Source: Telopea speciosissima (Eukaryota > Streptophyta > Magnoliopsida > Proteales > Proteaceae). From it: a stretch of 64,000 bases of DNA. Positions 34,733 to 44,446 of this stretch are shown piece after piece; within the stretch, counting starts at the first letter, position 1, and every line of letters begins with the position of its first letter. The position numbers and the translations under genes were made by a program. The notes beneath the pieces were generated by a model that made no database searches, was not told the DNA's origin, and saw only the letters and a list, made by a program, of their open reading frames with translations. The stretch lies in contig NC_057925.1 of assembly GCF_018873765.1 (NCBI RefSeq), positions 16,927 to 80,926 of the forward strand, read 5' to 3'.

Positions 34733-34821
34733 ATTTTCCTGCAAATGGTAGCATAGGTGTGAAAGGAGTGTTGGGCTGAGTTTTATTTTTAATGTTTTAG
34801 TGTAAAAGGTAATTTAGTAAA

Positions 34822-34958
34822 GGGAGAATGTTCTCTGTGCCGTAGCACAGCCTACGCCCAACCACATGGGCAGCCTGTGCAGGGGGGTAGGGTGGTCATT
34901 GCGCCCACCCCCATGTGCCTGGGCGCAGGCTGCGCTGCAGCACAGAGAACAACGCCCC
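34822..34958. mobile_element. Small MULE-type MITE
   Basis: 137 bp with inverted ends (GGGAGAATGTTCTCTGTG and, complemented, GGGGCGTTGTTCTCTGTG) and a GC-rich core. It is flanked by the perfect 9-bp duplication TTTAGTAAA (34,813-34,821 and 34,959-34,967). Nine bases is the Mutator-like size. It is non-coding. Confidence 0.85.
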
Positions 34959-34967
34959 TTTAGTAAA

Positions 34968-36053
34968 ATGCATTTCAAAAGTTATCACCGTTCAAAAATG
35001 GGTAACAGTTGATTTCAATACTTGGCGGGTGTGCCTTAAAATATTGGCAAACCTTAGGGGGTGGCGCTGATAATTTCCTCATAACAACTTATAAGCGAAA
35101 AGGTAAAATTAAAAAACAAAGAGGCACGGATCCGTGTTTTCCCATTCAAACTTTAAATCCTATCCATATGAAGTCTCTCTCGCTTGCCCCAAGGAAAACG
35201 CCCGACATTTCAGTTGAAACATGGATACAAATCTTGGTCAAAACCACAAGTTTCTTGTGGTTTTAACCAAGATATCTCGATTTCACCAATTTCCAAGATG
35301 AGTTGACCAGGTAATTGAAAAAATGCATGGTTTCAACCAAGATGATGAACAAACACTTATTTATATCTAATATCATTTAAATAAATGTTTTTATATTTGT
35401 TATTTCATTTACTTAAGATATTATTCATAAATAAACAAATACCTCCTTTTTTTTTGATAAAAGCAATTAATCCCTATTTGAATCCAATAAAAATAATTAA
35501 AAAAATCAAATTCTAAAAAAATAAAAAATCTAACCACAATTTAAGAACAAAAACTGGATTTTCGATAGTAGATGAAATTTTCAACTTTCTAATGCTGGGG
35601 GTTTTCTCAAATCTATAAATTCCACATCTGCGCCTGTGAGCTCATATTTGAAAGTAAGAAGAAAAAAAACACACTAAAAATTGAAGTCTAAGCTTTTACT
35701 AAAGAAAACTTAACATATGGATTTCAAAACATCGGCCTGTCCTCCACTGTCAAAAATGAAACTATCGCGCACTTTTTCTTTAGAAAGTAATGAATTTATG
35801 ATACTTACCAAAAAAAAATGAATTTATGATACAAACCCAATATGAGTCAACATATTTTGCTTTGCTTCTCAAAATTTGACCCCCCGAAATAAACATTCAA
35901 TTCTCAATCTGATGTACAACTCAAACCCGATCCTGTGAAGAATCGAAAGACAAACTTGTCTGCGGAGACGTCTGAGCATTATAGAAACATTGATTGTTGT
36001 GCTCAAGAACTGCCGGTGCAAAATGAAAACTGTTCCCCCAAAACTTGTTCCAG
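34968..36053. other. Apyrase downstream region, no gene
   Basis: AT-rich. It contains a T-run followed by GATAAAAG at 35,450-35,470 (possible tail of a LINE/SINE on the minus strand) and the small duplication at 35,789-35,831. No coding sequence is recognised. Confidence 0.5.
35789..35831. mobile_element. Ultra-short retro-insertion scar
   Basis: The 15-bp sequence AATGAATTTATGATA occurs twice (35,789-35,803 and 35,817-35,831) around CTTACCAAAAAAA. A short 3' fragment ending in A residues between two long direct repeats is what an extremely 5'-truncated LINE or SINE insertion leaves. Confidence 0.5.
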
Positions 36054-39000
36054 TCATGTTGACGAGGATGCAACTTCAATGGCACTCCCAAGTGGCCATG
36101 CTGCTTCAACCTGTGCGTTCCCATACTCCACTTTCTTCACTAATGTGATCTCTTGCCATGGATCTAGGGCTGTCCAACAAGCAACAATGTGAAAGATAAG
36201 AATTCCCAATGATTTTTTAACCAAAGAATATTCAGTCTGCAAGAATGCACCTGAGTAGTAAATATTACATACCAAACCCATCTACAAGCAACGTGAACTG
36301 ATAGACAAGGTCCATGCATAGGTAAGGTAGATTTTCCTCTTCAATGTGTGGGTATGTGGATTTTGCATCCTCAAGTCTGGTTTCACAAGCACGTTTAGCT
36401 GCCTCCTTAAAGTCCACAGGTCGAACTTTTGCAACTGGAAGGTTGGGGTCTACAAAACCAGCCTGTCGTGGGCAGATCAATTCAGAATTAACATGATTGA
36501 AAGATAGAAAAATAATGCATCAATTCTATAGTCAAGACTAAAAGAGATGTTCAAAGCATCTACTTCAAGAATGACGAACCTCAGAAGCTCTGTCAAAGAA
36601 AAATGAAGCAACAAATAGATTTTTCTGTCCATCCCCACCACCACCATTCCATACCCCACCAAAAGTGCACTTCATGTGTGTACATGTTGATTCATTTACT
36701 TTGAGAGCCTTGATGGCAGCCTCTTTGCAATTGCCAAGGTTGGAACCTGATGGAGATGCGAATGCTTCATATACAGTACCCCCGTATTTGTACGACCCTT
36801 GGGGAAGAAGAAAAGGGAAAACAAAGGAAAAAGGAATTGCCTTTCAGAATAGAGTTCATAAAATGTACCACTTAGAACACAATGAAAGTCTGAAGGAAGC
36901 TACCACAAGTTGGAAGAAGAACATAAGAATACCAACAACACCACTAGCTTCTGCTACTATCGCTAAATGGAACAATGTCTTAGCAGAGCAGTGATATTGC
37001 CAAGTTAATACCTTCTTACTAGATGATTTTGCCACATAAAATTACATGCTTGCAAGTCACAGCAATAAAACTGTTCTGCACAATGTCTACAACTGTAGTA
37101 TGAACTAGAGTCCCAGTATGTTTCCGGGTAAGGCAGTACATCTATCTGCTGTAGAATGGCCAATGCCTTTAGCACAAAAGTATACGGATATTAATTCACA
37201 AGCCTGTTATGCAGTTGAAAAATCAAGGACTCTCATCACAGAGTCTGAATGACCAATATATATCTTAAGGGTTTGAAAAAGAAAGATAAAGTGTTAAATC
37301 ATTAAAATGTAATTGCTTGAAAGTTAGATATCCAATATACCCTGATAGCCGTTCAAGATGCATGGATTTCCAGAGCCTTCCACAGCCTTCAGAATCTCAG
37401 CCCGAGCTGCTAATAAACCATAATGCAAGTAACTACAAGACCAAATGCAGGCACCAAGTTAATTCATCATGTGGATGGGCATAAAATCTACACGGGATCA
37501 AAGCACATAATTTAAAAGAAAAAAAGTTTTCCTCTCGCCATCGTGGACAATATATGTGGCATGATTAAAGCAACTCTTTCCATTCCTAAATGACAAAATA
37601 GTATCACGCCCTCAAAACATTAACAGTAAAAGTTGATCGGTCACCATGTAGACTTGGCAATCATCATGCAGACAGATGCAATATCCACAGGGGACCAGAG
37701 CAACAACAAAAATGAGGTTTCCTTCCTCATTGTAGACAATAGAAGTAAGGGTGTCAATTTGGGACTAAAACCGGGAACCGTCCCAGAACCGTCTCGCTAA
37801 AACCCGGTACCGGACAGTCCCATTAATAAACGGGACAGTATTGGGATCTAATTTTGGTACCGAATAATAAATGGGACGGGACGGTTCTGGGACGGGGTTC
37901 CCAATGGTACCAGTACCGAAATACCGATTAGGTACTGAAACCATTTGTGCTCTTTCAAAGGGTCTATTTCATGTTATTGTATTGAAGGTCTATGGCAGTA
38001 GTTTGTCCTCACTAATTCTTACACTTCGTTTTGAGAAACTTACATGTGATCTTAGGGAGTTTGAAGAAGTAAAACCATGAAATTCATCTTGGATTTGTAC
38101 TCTAAGTTGCTTTCTAATAATGGAACCATCTCGGAACCATTAAAGTGCTTCTCCCTTTTTTGTCGGGCTTAGAACTGTTTAGGAACCAGTACCGTCCCAT
38201 CCCGTTAATAATCGGGACTGGGACTTAGGTTTGGTCCCGTTTACTAAATGGGATGGTACTGGGATTGGCACCTTTAGTACCAGTACCGATGTGGACCCGT
38301 CCCGAATACCGAGAACCGTCCCAATTGAGACCCTTAAATAGAAGCGGCATGATTGATGCAGATTTATCACCAAACTGGGCTTCTTTGCTTAGGAATAAGT
38401 CTAGGGTTGGGTTATATACATGTTGGGCCTTTGATCCCATGGGTTTTCTGTGTAATAGGCCACTTTTACGGAGGTTATCTTAATGACAGTAGGGATTCCA
38501 TTGGCTTCTCGATGTTACTGCTGCGGAAGCCCCCAGAGGGGAACTACAGATTACTGCCTAGTTGATGGTGTTACGGCAGCAAAGGTGTGGGGTTTCTTTT
38601 CTTGCCTATTTGACATGGGGCCTCACCCAGGTCAGGACGTTAGGAGTCGGATAGCGCTATGGCATGGGTTGGCGAGCTACCGGTGCATCAGTGATTACAT
38701 AGTTGGGCTGCTGCTTGCTCTGATCGTGTGGGAGCTATGGAAAGAAAGGAACAGCAGGAGGCATGGGGAGTCTAGGCGTACTGCTGCCACAATCATTGAA
38801 CGCATTAGAAGGCGGGTGAAAGAGCTCCCGCTCCCCTCAAAGGTTGGCAGACGGGGGTCTGCAAGGGATGGGCTGATTCGGCAGTGGTTTGACCTAGTGG
38901 TAGCTCCGGTCAAAGCCACACGGCCCTTCCCTGTCTATTGGTGTCCCCCTTCAGTCGCTATTAAGCTTAATGTTGATGGGGCCTGTCGGGGCAATCCTGG

Positions 39001-42000
39001 AGACGGAGGGGGAGGGGGGGTCATCCGAAACAATGAGGGAGCAGTCCTGACAGTCTTTTCTAACAGCTATGGGAGGTGCACTAATGCTATTGCAGAGCTG
39101 AGAGCTTTAAGGGACGGCCTTCGCTTATGCCAGGATCTGGGGTACAAGGATGTGATTGTTCACTCAGACTCGGATACCACGGTTAGACAGATAACTCATA
39201 AGAGGTGTAGCCTGTGGCAGGGATGGTACTGGTTCAATGAGATCCTCCAGCTGATTGAAGCGACGAGGGCGACTGTGACCTTTGCTTACAGGGAGAGCAA
39301 CAGGGCTGCTGACTGGCTGGCCAAGCAAGCTTGTGCCTCGCAATGCTCCATAACCTTCCAGCCGGATAACTTGCCGCTAGGCGGCTTTCGATGTATAGTG
39401 AGGGAGGATTGAGAGGGCCTGCCGGTCCTTAGAGTTTAGGGCTTGGTTTTGTTCTTGTGAGCTGATTTGCTTTGGGCTGGGGTAAGGCGGGAAGTCCCCC
39501 CCTGTATTCTTTATTCTTTTTTGTCTTAATAAATTTAAGGGGCTGGCTCGGGTCCTAGAGAAGTTCGGGTTTTTAAAAAAAAAAAAAAGGGCCTAAATAT
39601 GAGTAATTAGGTTGCATATGGGATTATCTGTTTTAATTCCATACTTAGTTTTATTTTGGTGTTTTTGTTCTAAATTGAACCAGTTCAACCAGTGGTTCAA
39701 TTTAAGTGATTTTAGTAGCTTTTCTTTTAAGTGTTTAGTTGGGCTGGATTAGGACTCTGTTTTGAGTCTATTTCAGTTTCCTAGGCAGCTTAGGCTACCA
39801 AATGAGTTAAAGATTGGGTTAGGCCTTTCCTTTTTAGTGTAGGCGTCTATTTTTGAGTCTTTTATATAAGGTTATAAAAGGGGGAAGTATTGAACACGGA
39901 TTTGAAAAATGAAAAGCTTTTAGCTGCTCTTCTCTTTTGAAGATTTGTCTTGTGTTTGATCAAGGCTGGTGGGATCAGTGTTTGATCCGATTAGTACCTT
40001 GCGGTGGGAAGCCCAGGTGGTTTGTTTGGTTACCTTTGCATCTCCATTGTTGATCCACAGTCAAGCAATCTGATCTCAAGCTCTTGTTCTTCTCCAACAA
40101 GTAAGTTCAAATCCCAAAACCCTTGGAACTGCAGAAAGATGGAAGGGAATGCTCTTTTCAAAGATGAGAAACTTGAGGAATAGTTATGATTTATTACCCC
40201 ATCCCTAACCTAATATATTTTAGTTCCCATTGTTCTCTTGGTTTCCTCATATGATTTAGTTTTACCCATTGTTCTCTTAGTTTCCTCATACGATTTAGTT
40301 CCCATCATTCTCGTAGTTCCCTCATATGATTTCTTGTTTATTGGGGTGATTTCCCTAACCTATTATTTTTCCATGGTTTTAAATCCTAAACTGAACCTAT
40401 CCTTTGGTAAAGATCCTATTTTGGTTCCTAGTTTGAGCAATTCAAATCAAGAGCTACATCAATTGGTATCAGAGCTATGGCAGAGAATAGTTCAAGAACT
40501 CACCGTACTTAGAGGTTTATGGATACTGATATTACTACAAAGAAGGTGAAGCCTGAAGTTCCCTACTTTGATAGACAGACAGATTCATACATATTCCTTG
40601 ATTGGTTAGATTCTTTAGATGAATATTTTGATTGGCATGAACGACTGAGGCAAGGAAGCTTCACTTTGTTTGCTTACGATTGACTGGTCATGCTGAAGAA
40701 TGGTGGACATTCCATAAAGAGAGGCTTAAAGTTAGAAGGCGTGAACCTAGGACTTGGGAAGAGATGAAGCACGAGTTGAAAAACAAGTACCTACCAGAGC
40801 ATATCCCAAGGAGACTTGCCCTTCGACTAGGTTACTACCAAAAGACTTTCAGAACTGAAAACAACTTGAAGCAACCATCAATGAAATTCAGTTCACAAAT
40901 TGAGGAATATTGGAAGTCAAGCACCACTAATACTAGAATACAGACTCAACTCAACTTTGCACCATCAAAGGAAGAAACGAAGGAAGCATTCGAGGAAAAG
41001 GAGCTTGAAGTTGAAGATAAAGCTGAAGTTATCGCAATGAACTGTGATAATAGAGAAGAGGCAGTGATTGAAACTTCAAAGACGGAAGGTCAATAGGTAG
41101 AAGAAATTGCTGAAGAGGTCTACATTGAAGAGATCAAAGTAGACAGAGCTGAAATAGTGGAAGATGAGGTAGTGGTCGGGAACACTCCACAAGAAGTCAT
41201 TGGTTGGCATTCATGATGTTGTTCTTGAAGAGGTAGAACTTGTGCCTCAAGTCTTCGATGAAAAGGTTACCAAAGCTGAGGATTGCATTACAGAGGTTCA
41301 TGAAGACACAATTAAAGTTGTAGTACCAGCTGAGGTCGTGAATAAGGAAGCCTTTGCATACACTCCATATAAAGTTGTCACCACCCCTGATGCTATTCCT
41401 ACCGTCGGAAAATTTATTAAGTTTGTGATTCAACCTCACTACTTCGAAGAAAAAACTCCCAGGGTTGAAGACTTTATTCCTAATGTTCCTGCATCACCAG
41501 AGTTTTGTTTGGGAATGGTCAAAGTTGCTACTCACATGTTGTTGTCCCCCTCATCACTACAAAATTCGACGACGAATTTTTTCAAGTTGGGGAGAATTGA
41601 TGCAGATTTATCACCAAACTGGGCTTCTTTGCTTAGGAATAAGTCTAGGGTTGGGTTATATACATGTTGGGCATTTGATCCCATGGGTTTTCTATGTAAT
41701 AGGCCACTTTTATGGGCCTAAATATGAGTAATTAAGTTGCATACGGGATTATCTGTTTTAATTCCATACTTAGTTTTATTTTGGTGTTTTCGTTCTAAAT
41801 TGAGCCGGTTCAACCAGTGGTTCAATTTAAATGATTTTAGTCGCTTTTCTTTTAAGTGTTTAGTTGGGCTGGATTAGAACTCTGTTTTGAGTCTATTTCA
41901 GTTTCCTAGTCAGCTTAGGCTACCAAATGAGTTAAGGATTGGGTTAGGCCTTTCCTTTTTAGTATAGGAGTCTATTTTTTAGTCTTTTATATAAGGTTGT

Positions 42001-42998
42001 AAAGGGGGGAAGTATTGAACACGGATTTGATTAATGAAAAGCTTTTAGCTGCTCTTCTCCTTTGAAGATTTGTCTTGTGTTTGATCAAGGCTAGTGGGGT
42101 GGGATCGGTGTTTGATCCGATTGACACTTTGTGGTGGGAAGTCGGGTAGTTTATTTGGTTACCTTTGCATCTCCATTGTTGATCCACAATCAAGCAATCT
42201 GATCTCAAGCTCTTGTTCTTCTCCAACAAGTAAGTTCAAATCCCAAAACCCTTGGAACTGCAGAAAGATGAAAGGGAATGCTCTTTTCAAAGATGAGAAA
42301 CTTGAGGAGTACTTGTGATTTATTACCCCATCCCTAACCTAATATATTTTAGTTCCCATTGTTCTCTTGGTTTCCTCATATGATTTAGTTTTACCCATTG
42401 TTCTCTTGGTTTCCTAATATGATTTAGTTCCCATGTTCTCTTAGTTTCCTCATACGATTTAGTTCCCATCGTTCTCCTGGTTCCCTCATATGATTTCTTG
42501 TTTATTTGGGTGTTTTCCCTGAACTATTATTTTTCCATGGTTTTAAACCCTAAACTGAACCTATCCTTTGGTACAGATCCTGTTTTGGTTCCTAGTTTGA
42601 ACAATTCAAATCTAGGGCTACATCATTGATTAAAGCATTTTTTTTCTCATTCCTCCACGGCAGAATTTCATGATAATTAAAATATTTATAAATACATAAG
42701 AGTTAAAGTGGATGGCACACCATATAGACTCAGCAATCAGCAGTTCTATAATTCATAAACATCAACAAATAAAGTAGGAAATTAGGAAAAACCTGTGGAC
42801 GTAAAGATAATATTTTGTTCCCTTGAGAAAAAGTTCTTTAACATATGCGCTCTCTCCGTTCAATATCTTTGGAGCCTTAGCAGCATCATTTTCTGAGATT
42901 GCATATGCCATTTGGACAGACCCACCTCCAAGATCAACTACTCCAACTGTATTTGAGTATTTCTTTCCCAAATTCCCCAAAAGATAGTTTATAGTAAC
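36054..42998 (-). CDS. Apyrase (GDA1/CD39 nucleoside triphosphate diphosphohydrolase), C-terminal exons
   Basis: Five minus-strand exons with consistent phase: 42,793-42,998, 37,341-37,432, 36,580-36,797, 36,273-36,462 and 36,054-36,169 (stop TGA). They give about 273 intact residues. The apyrase-conserved region is [17 protein letters not shown]; further family signatures are [56 protein letters not shown] and [20 protein letters not shown], ending [15 protein letters not shown]. These enzymes hydrolyse NTP/NDP in the Golgi lumen or outside the cell; the closest relatives I know are the Arabidopsis APY1/APY2 type. N-terminal exons (conserved regions 1-3) are not seen to the right; they are either lost or beyond a very large intron full of transposons. 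Intron 1 (37,433-42,792) carries hAT-1 and Gypsy-1. Confidence 0.88.
37054..37818. repeat. Inverted duplication IR2, right copy (in the apyrase gene)
   Basis: Parent copy of 31,632-32,423. It includes apyrase exon 37,341-37,432, parts of both flanking introns and the first ~75 bp of hAT-1. Confidence 0.88.
37746..38336. mobile_element. hAT-1, non-autonomous hAT element
   Basis: 591 bp with inverted ends TAAGGGTGTCAATTTGGGA and, complemented, TAAGGGTCTCAATTGGGAC. It is flanked by the perfect 8-bp duplication AATAGAAG (37,738-37,745 and 38,337-38,344). The subterminal regions are packed with GGGAC/GTCCC and GGTACC motifs in both orientations, typical transposase-binding repeats. No transposase is encoded. 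Confidence 0.88.
38469..39588 (+). mobile_element. LINE-2: 5'-truncated L1-type LINE
   Basis: A 1,120-bp 3' fragment ending in a 14-base A run (39,575-39,588). It is inserted into the Gypsy-1 5' LTR between CCACTTTTA and GGGCC; the other LTR reads CCACTTTTATGGGCC there. No target duplication is seen and one T of the target is gone. An AATAAA signal lies near 39,529. The coding 3' end is intact, so the insertion looks fairly young. Confidence 0.85.
38483..39412 (+). CDS. LINE polyprotein 3' end: zf-RVT and RNase H domains
   Basis: 309-residue open frame, the C-terminal part of a plant L1 ORF2. Residues 1-40 hold a zf-RVT remnant (CYCC, then YCLVDG-AAKVW). Residues 150-290 form an RNase H of the plant-LINE type, with [32 protein letters not shown] and [15 protein letters not shown]. 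All four expected acidic residues (D, E, D, D) are present. It normally removes RNA from the RNA-DNA hybrid during target-primed transposition. Endonuclease and RT are missing because of 5' truncation, so it is probably not expressed as a working protein. Confidence 0.85.
   Translation: MTVGIPLASRCYCCGSPQRGTTDYCLVDGVTAAKVWGFFSCLFDMGPHPGQDVRSRIALWHGLASYRCISDYIVGLLLALIVWELWKERNSRRHGESRRTAATIIERIRRRVKELPLPSKVGRRGSARDGLIRQWFDLVVAPVKATRPFPVYWCPPSVAIKLNVDGACRGNPGDGGGGGVIRNNEGAVLTVFSNSYGRCTNAIAELRALRDGLRLCQDLGYKDVIVHSDSDTTVRQITHKRCSLWQGWYWFNEILQLIEATRATVTFAYRESNRAADWLAKQACASQCSITFQPDNLPLGGFRCIVRED
39861..39870 (+). promoter_or_regulatory. TATA element of Gypsy-1 5' LTR
   Basis: TTTATATAAG, kept at the same place in all three LTRs of this family (also 41,986 and 63,526). 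It is about 600 bp before the LTR end and is the likely U3/R core promoter. Confidence 0.55.
40464..40475 (+). other. Gypsy-1 primer binding site
   Basis: TGGTATCAGAGC, complement of the initiator tRNA-Met 3' end, two bases after the LTR end. Confidence 0.85.
40476..41597 (+). pseudogene. Gypsy-1 gag with conserved tail
   Basis: Starts near [11 protein letters not shown], followed at once by a stop. The Retrotrans_gag-like core [20 protein letters not shown] and YFDWHERL is present, then an in-frame stop at 40,681 and [20 protein letters not shown] with a basic/Trp-rich stretch. A long Glu/Lys-rich region follows (to 41,096, then reframed). The last ~60 codons ([31 protein letters not shown]) match the tail of Gypsy-2. 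No zinc knuckle is visible. At least three stops or frameshifts. Confidence 0.75.
41598..42625 (+). repeat. Gypsy-1 3' LTR
   Basis: 1,028 bp, uninterrupted. TTTATATAAG TATA-like element at 41,986-41,995. It contains several near-repeats of GTTCTC-TGGTTTCCTCATATGATTTAGTTCCC (42,358-42,500). Confidence 0.87.
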
Positions 42999-44128
42999 CT
43001 GTATGACAAGAAGGAATATCAACCAGAACCCATAACTAAGGATGATTCATGGAATAGAAAAGGTCAACCAGAGTGTTCATGAGACCTCATGCTTCTCCAT
43101 TTAGTATGTTCGCAATAAGTTTTGGAGTAAGCCTGTAACAAGTAGTTTATCCACCTCCTTAGATCTGATATTAAAAAAAAGCGCCTGATGCAAGCCCTTT
43201 GATATTTCAGAAGTCCAAGGGGCCTCACAGTACTTATATCCTTCCTCACAAAACAGTTCCCTATCATGTCAGTCAACTGGCCAGCCTACAAGCCAAAAGA
43301 AGTTTTTGTCACTCTGCGTCATTTGGGTTGTGTTATGTTCAGTCATCCACTTTATCATTTAGTTGTAACAGGCATATTTATAATGCCCACAAACTGAGTT
43401 ACATGGGCCATAAAAATTTTAATATTAATTATCCTCGAGTCTTTAGTGGTCGTGGGTTCTGGTACATGCCCACTTACCTTACCTTGGTGCAAAGGTAAGG
43501 TTGCTCCATTGAGACCTAGTGGTTGCGGGTTCGAGTCTTTAATCTGCTTAATAGTTAAGTTGAATAAAAAATAGAAATCAATATAAGAGTCATATTTTCA
43601 ATCCCAAATAGTTTACCGTCAATAGGAAATGCAGGGGGAAGATCAGATGTGTTTGATGTAGTTGGATCTCAAAACCAGGGTCTTGGATTTGTATTTGCTG
43701 ATTGGGAGCGTATAATACCATAGGACCAAACTACAGGATAATTTTTAAATAGAAGTAGATTAGTTTTGAATTCGTTTGTGTGGCCCAATAGTTAGACGTA
43801 CAGAGGAGCTATTATTGTATGTTTTTAAAAGTTTACTTAGACAGGTGGGGAGGGTATAGTATTGTAGTCTTATTTGGTGTCTACTTGACATTTTCTTCTT
43901 TTTCTGCTAAAGGGTCATTTTTCAGTCTTGTGGGGGAAAAGTTAGAGAAGGGCTTGTTTGCATCCACTTGGGCCCATTGCTCAATCTTTTGTCTGTATTT
44001 TGATGCAGTTGCTTTAGCATGGTTGGACCGGAATGACACACTTTGGAGACCCAAGCCAACCGGCCCAACCCGGATTACATAGGAGCAATCCTTTATTTTA
44101 TTTTCTCATGATAGATAGATTATATAGG
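42999..44128. other. Upstream side of apyrase exons, no exon found
   Basis: AT-rich, intron-like. The only nameable item is the SINE fragment at 43,478-43,545. The missing apyrase N-terminal exons (a DAGSSGSR-type motif) were looked for on the minus strand and not found here. Confidence 0.5.
43478..43545 (+). mobile_element. Au-like SINE fragment
   Basis: TTGGTGCAAAGGTAAGGTTG followed by GGTTGCGGGTTCGAGTC. The second holds a pol III B box GGTTCGAGTC (43,528-43,537) at the usual distance from an A-box-like start. This matches the tRNA-related head of the widespread plant Au SINE as I remember it. The tail is missing. Confidence 0.55.
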
Positions 44129-44133
44129 AGTTA

Positions 44134-44441
44134 TGTTGGAACTGCTTCCTCTAAAAGGCCGACCTTGTAGGAAAGGGAGGAAACAATATGTATATCATAT
44201 AGGAGCTCTAACACGGCGGACTATCCAAAGGGGGACACGGGTGGATAAATAATTTCAACACCTGCCCGCTCCCATAGGGACTCGATATCGTGACCCCTGC
44301 CTGCTCTGATACCATGTTGGAACCACTTCCTCTAAAAGGCCGACCTTGTAGGAAAGGGAGGAAACAATATGTATATCATTTAAGAGCTCTAACACGGCGG
44401 ACCATCCAAAGGGGGACATGGATGGATAAATAATTTCAACA
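44134..44441 (-). mobile_element. SMART/TRIM-type miniature LTR retrotransposon
   Basis: Complete 308-bp element: two 127-bp LTRs (44,134-44,260 and 44,315-44,441, TGTTGGAAC...TTTCAACA) around 54 bp. The internal end next to the right LTR reads, on the minus strand, TGGTATCAGAGC (44,303-44,314), an initiator tRNA-Met primer site, so the element is on the minus strand. The flanks are the perfect 5-bp duplication AGTTA (44,129-44,133 and 44,442-44,446). I count 7 differences between the LTRs, six of them transitions. It has no coding capacity and must move in trans. Confidence 0.92.
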
Positions 44442-44446
44442 AGTTA

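Larger units (their letters stand above)
38354..40461 (+). repeat. Gypsy-1 5' LTR (interrupted by LINE-2)
   Basis: About 988 bp of LTR plus the 1,120-bp LINE-2. The promoter region has TTTATATAAG at 39,861-39,870. The repeated GTTCTCTT-GTTTCCTCATA-GATTTAG units at 40,200-40,340 are fewer than in the 3' LTR. Confidence 0.85.
38354..42625 (+). mobile_element. Gypsy-1, gag-only Gypsy-type element (TR-GAG)
   Basis: Two LTRs of about 1 kb (38,354-40,461 with a nested LINE; 41,598-42,625) both start TGATGCAGATTTATC and end CATCA. A primer site TGGTATCAGAGC lies at 40,464-40,475 and a purine tract GTTGGGGAGAAT before the 3' LTR. The flanks ATGAT (38,349-38,353) and TTGAT (42,626-42,630) agree in four of five bases. 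The internal region is only 1,136 bp and codes for gag alone; no protease, integrase, RT or RNase H is present. It lies in apyrase intron 1, ten bases from hAT-1. Confidence 0.88.

Noticed and set aside
35450-35470. T-run plus GATAAAAG as a LINE end
   Set aside because: No LINE sequence next to it and no duplication; left as a note only.
43172-43290. Minus-strand stretch reading ELFCEEGYKYCEAPWTSE
   Set aside because: It looks protein-like and lies upstream of the apyrase exons, but it does not match an apyrase region and has no flanking splice sites in phase.
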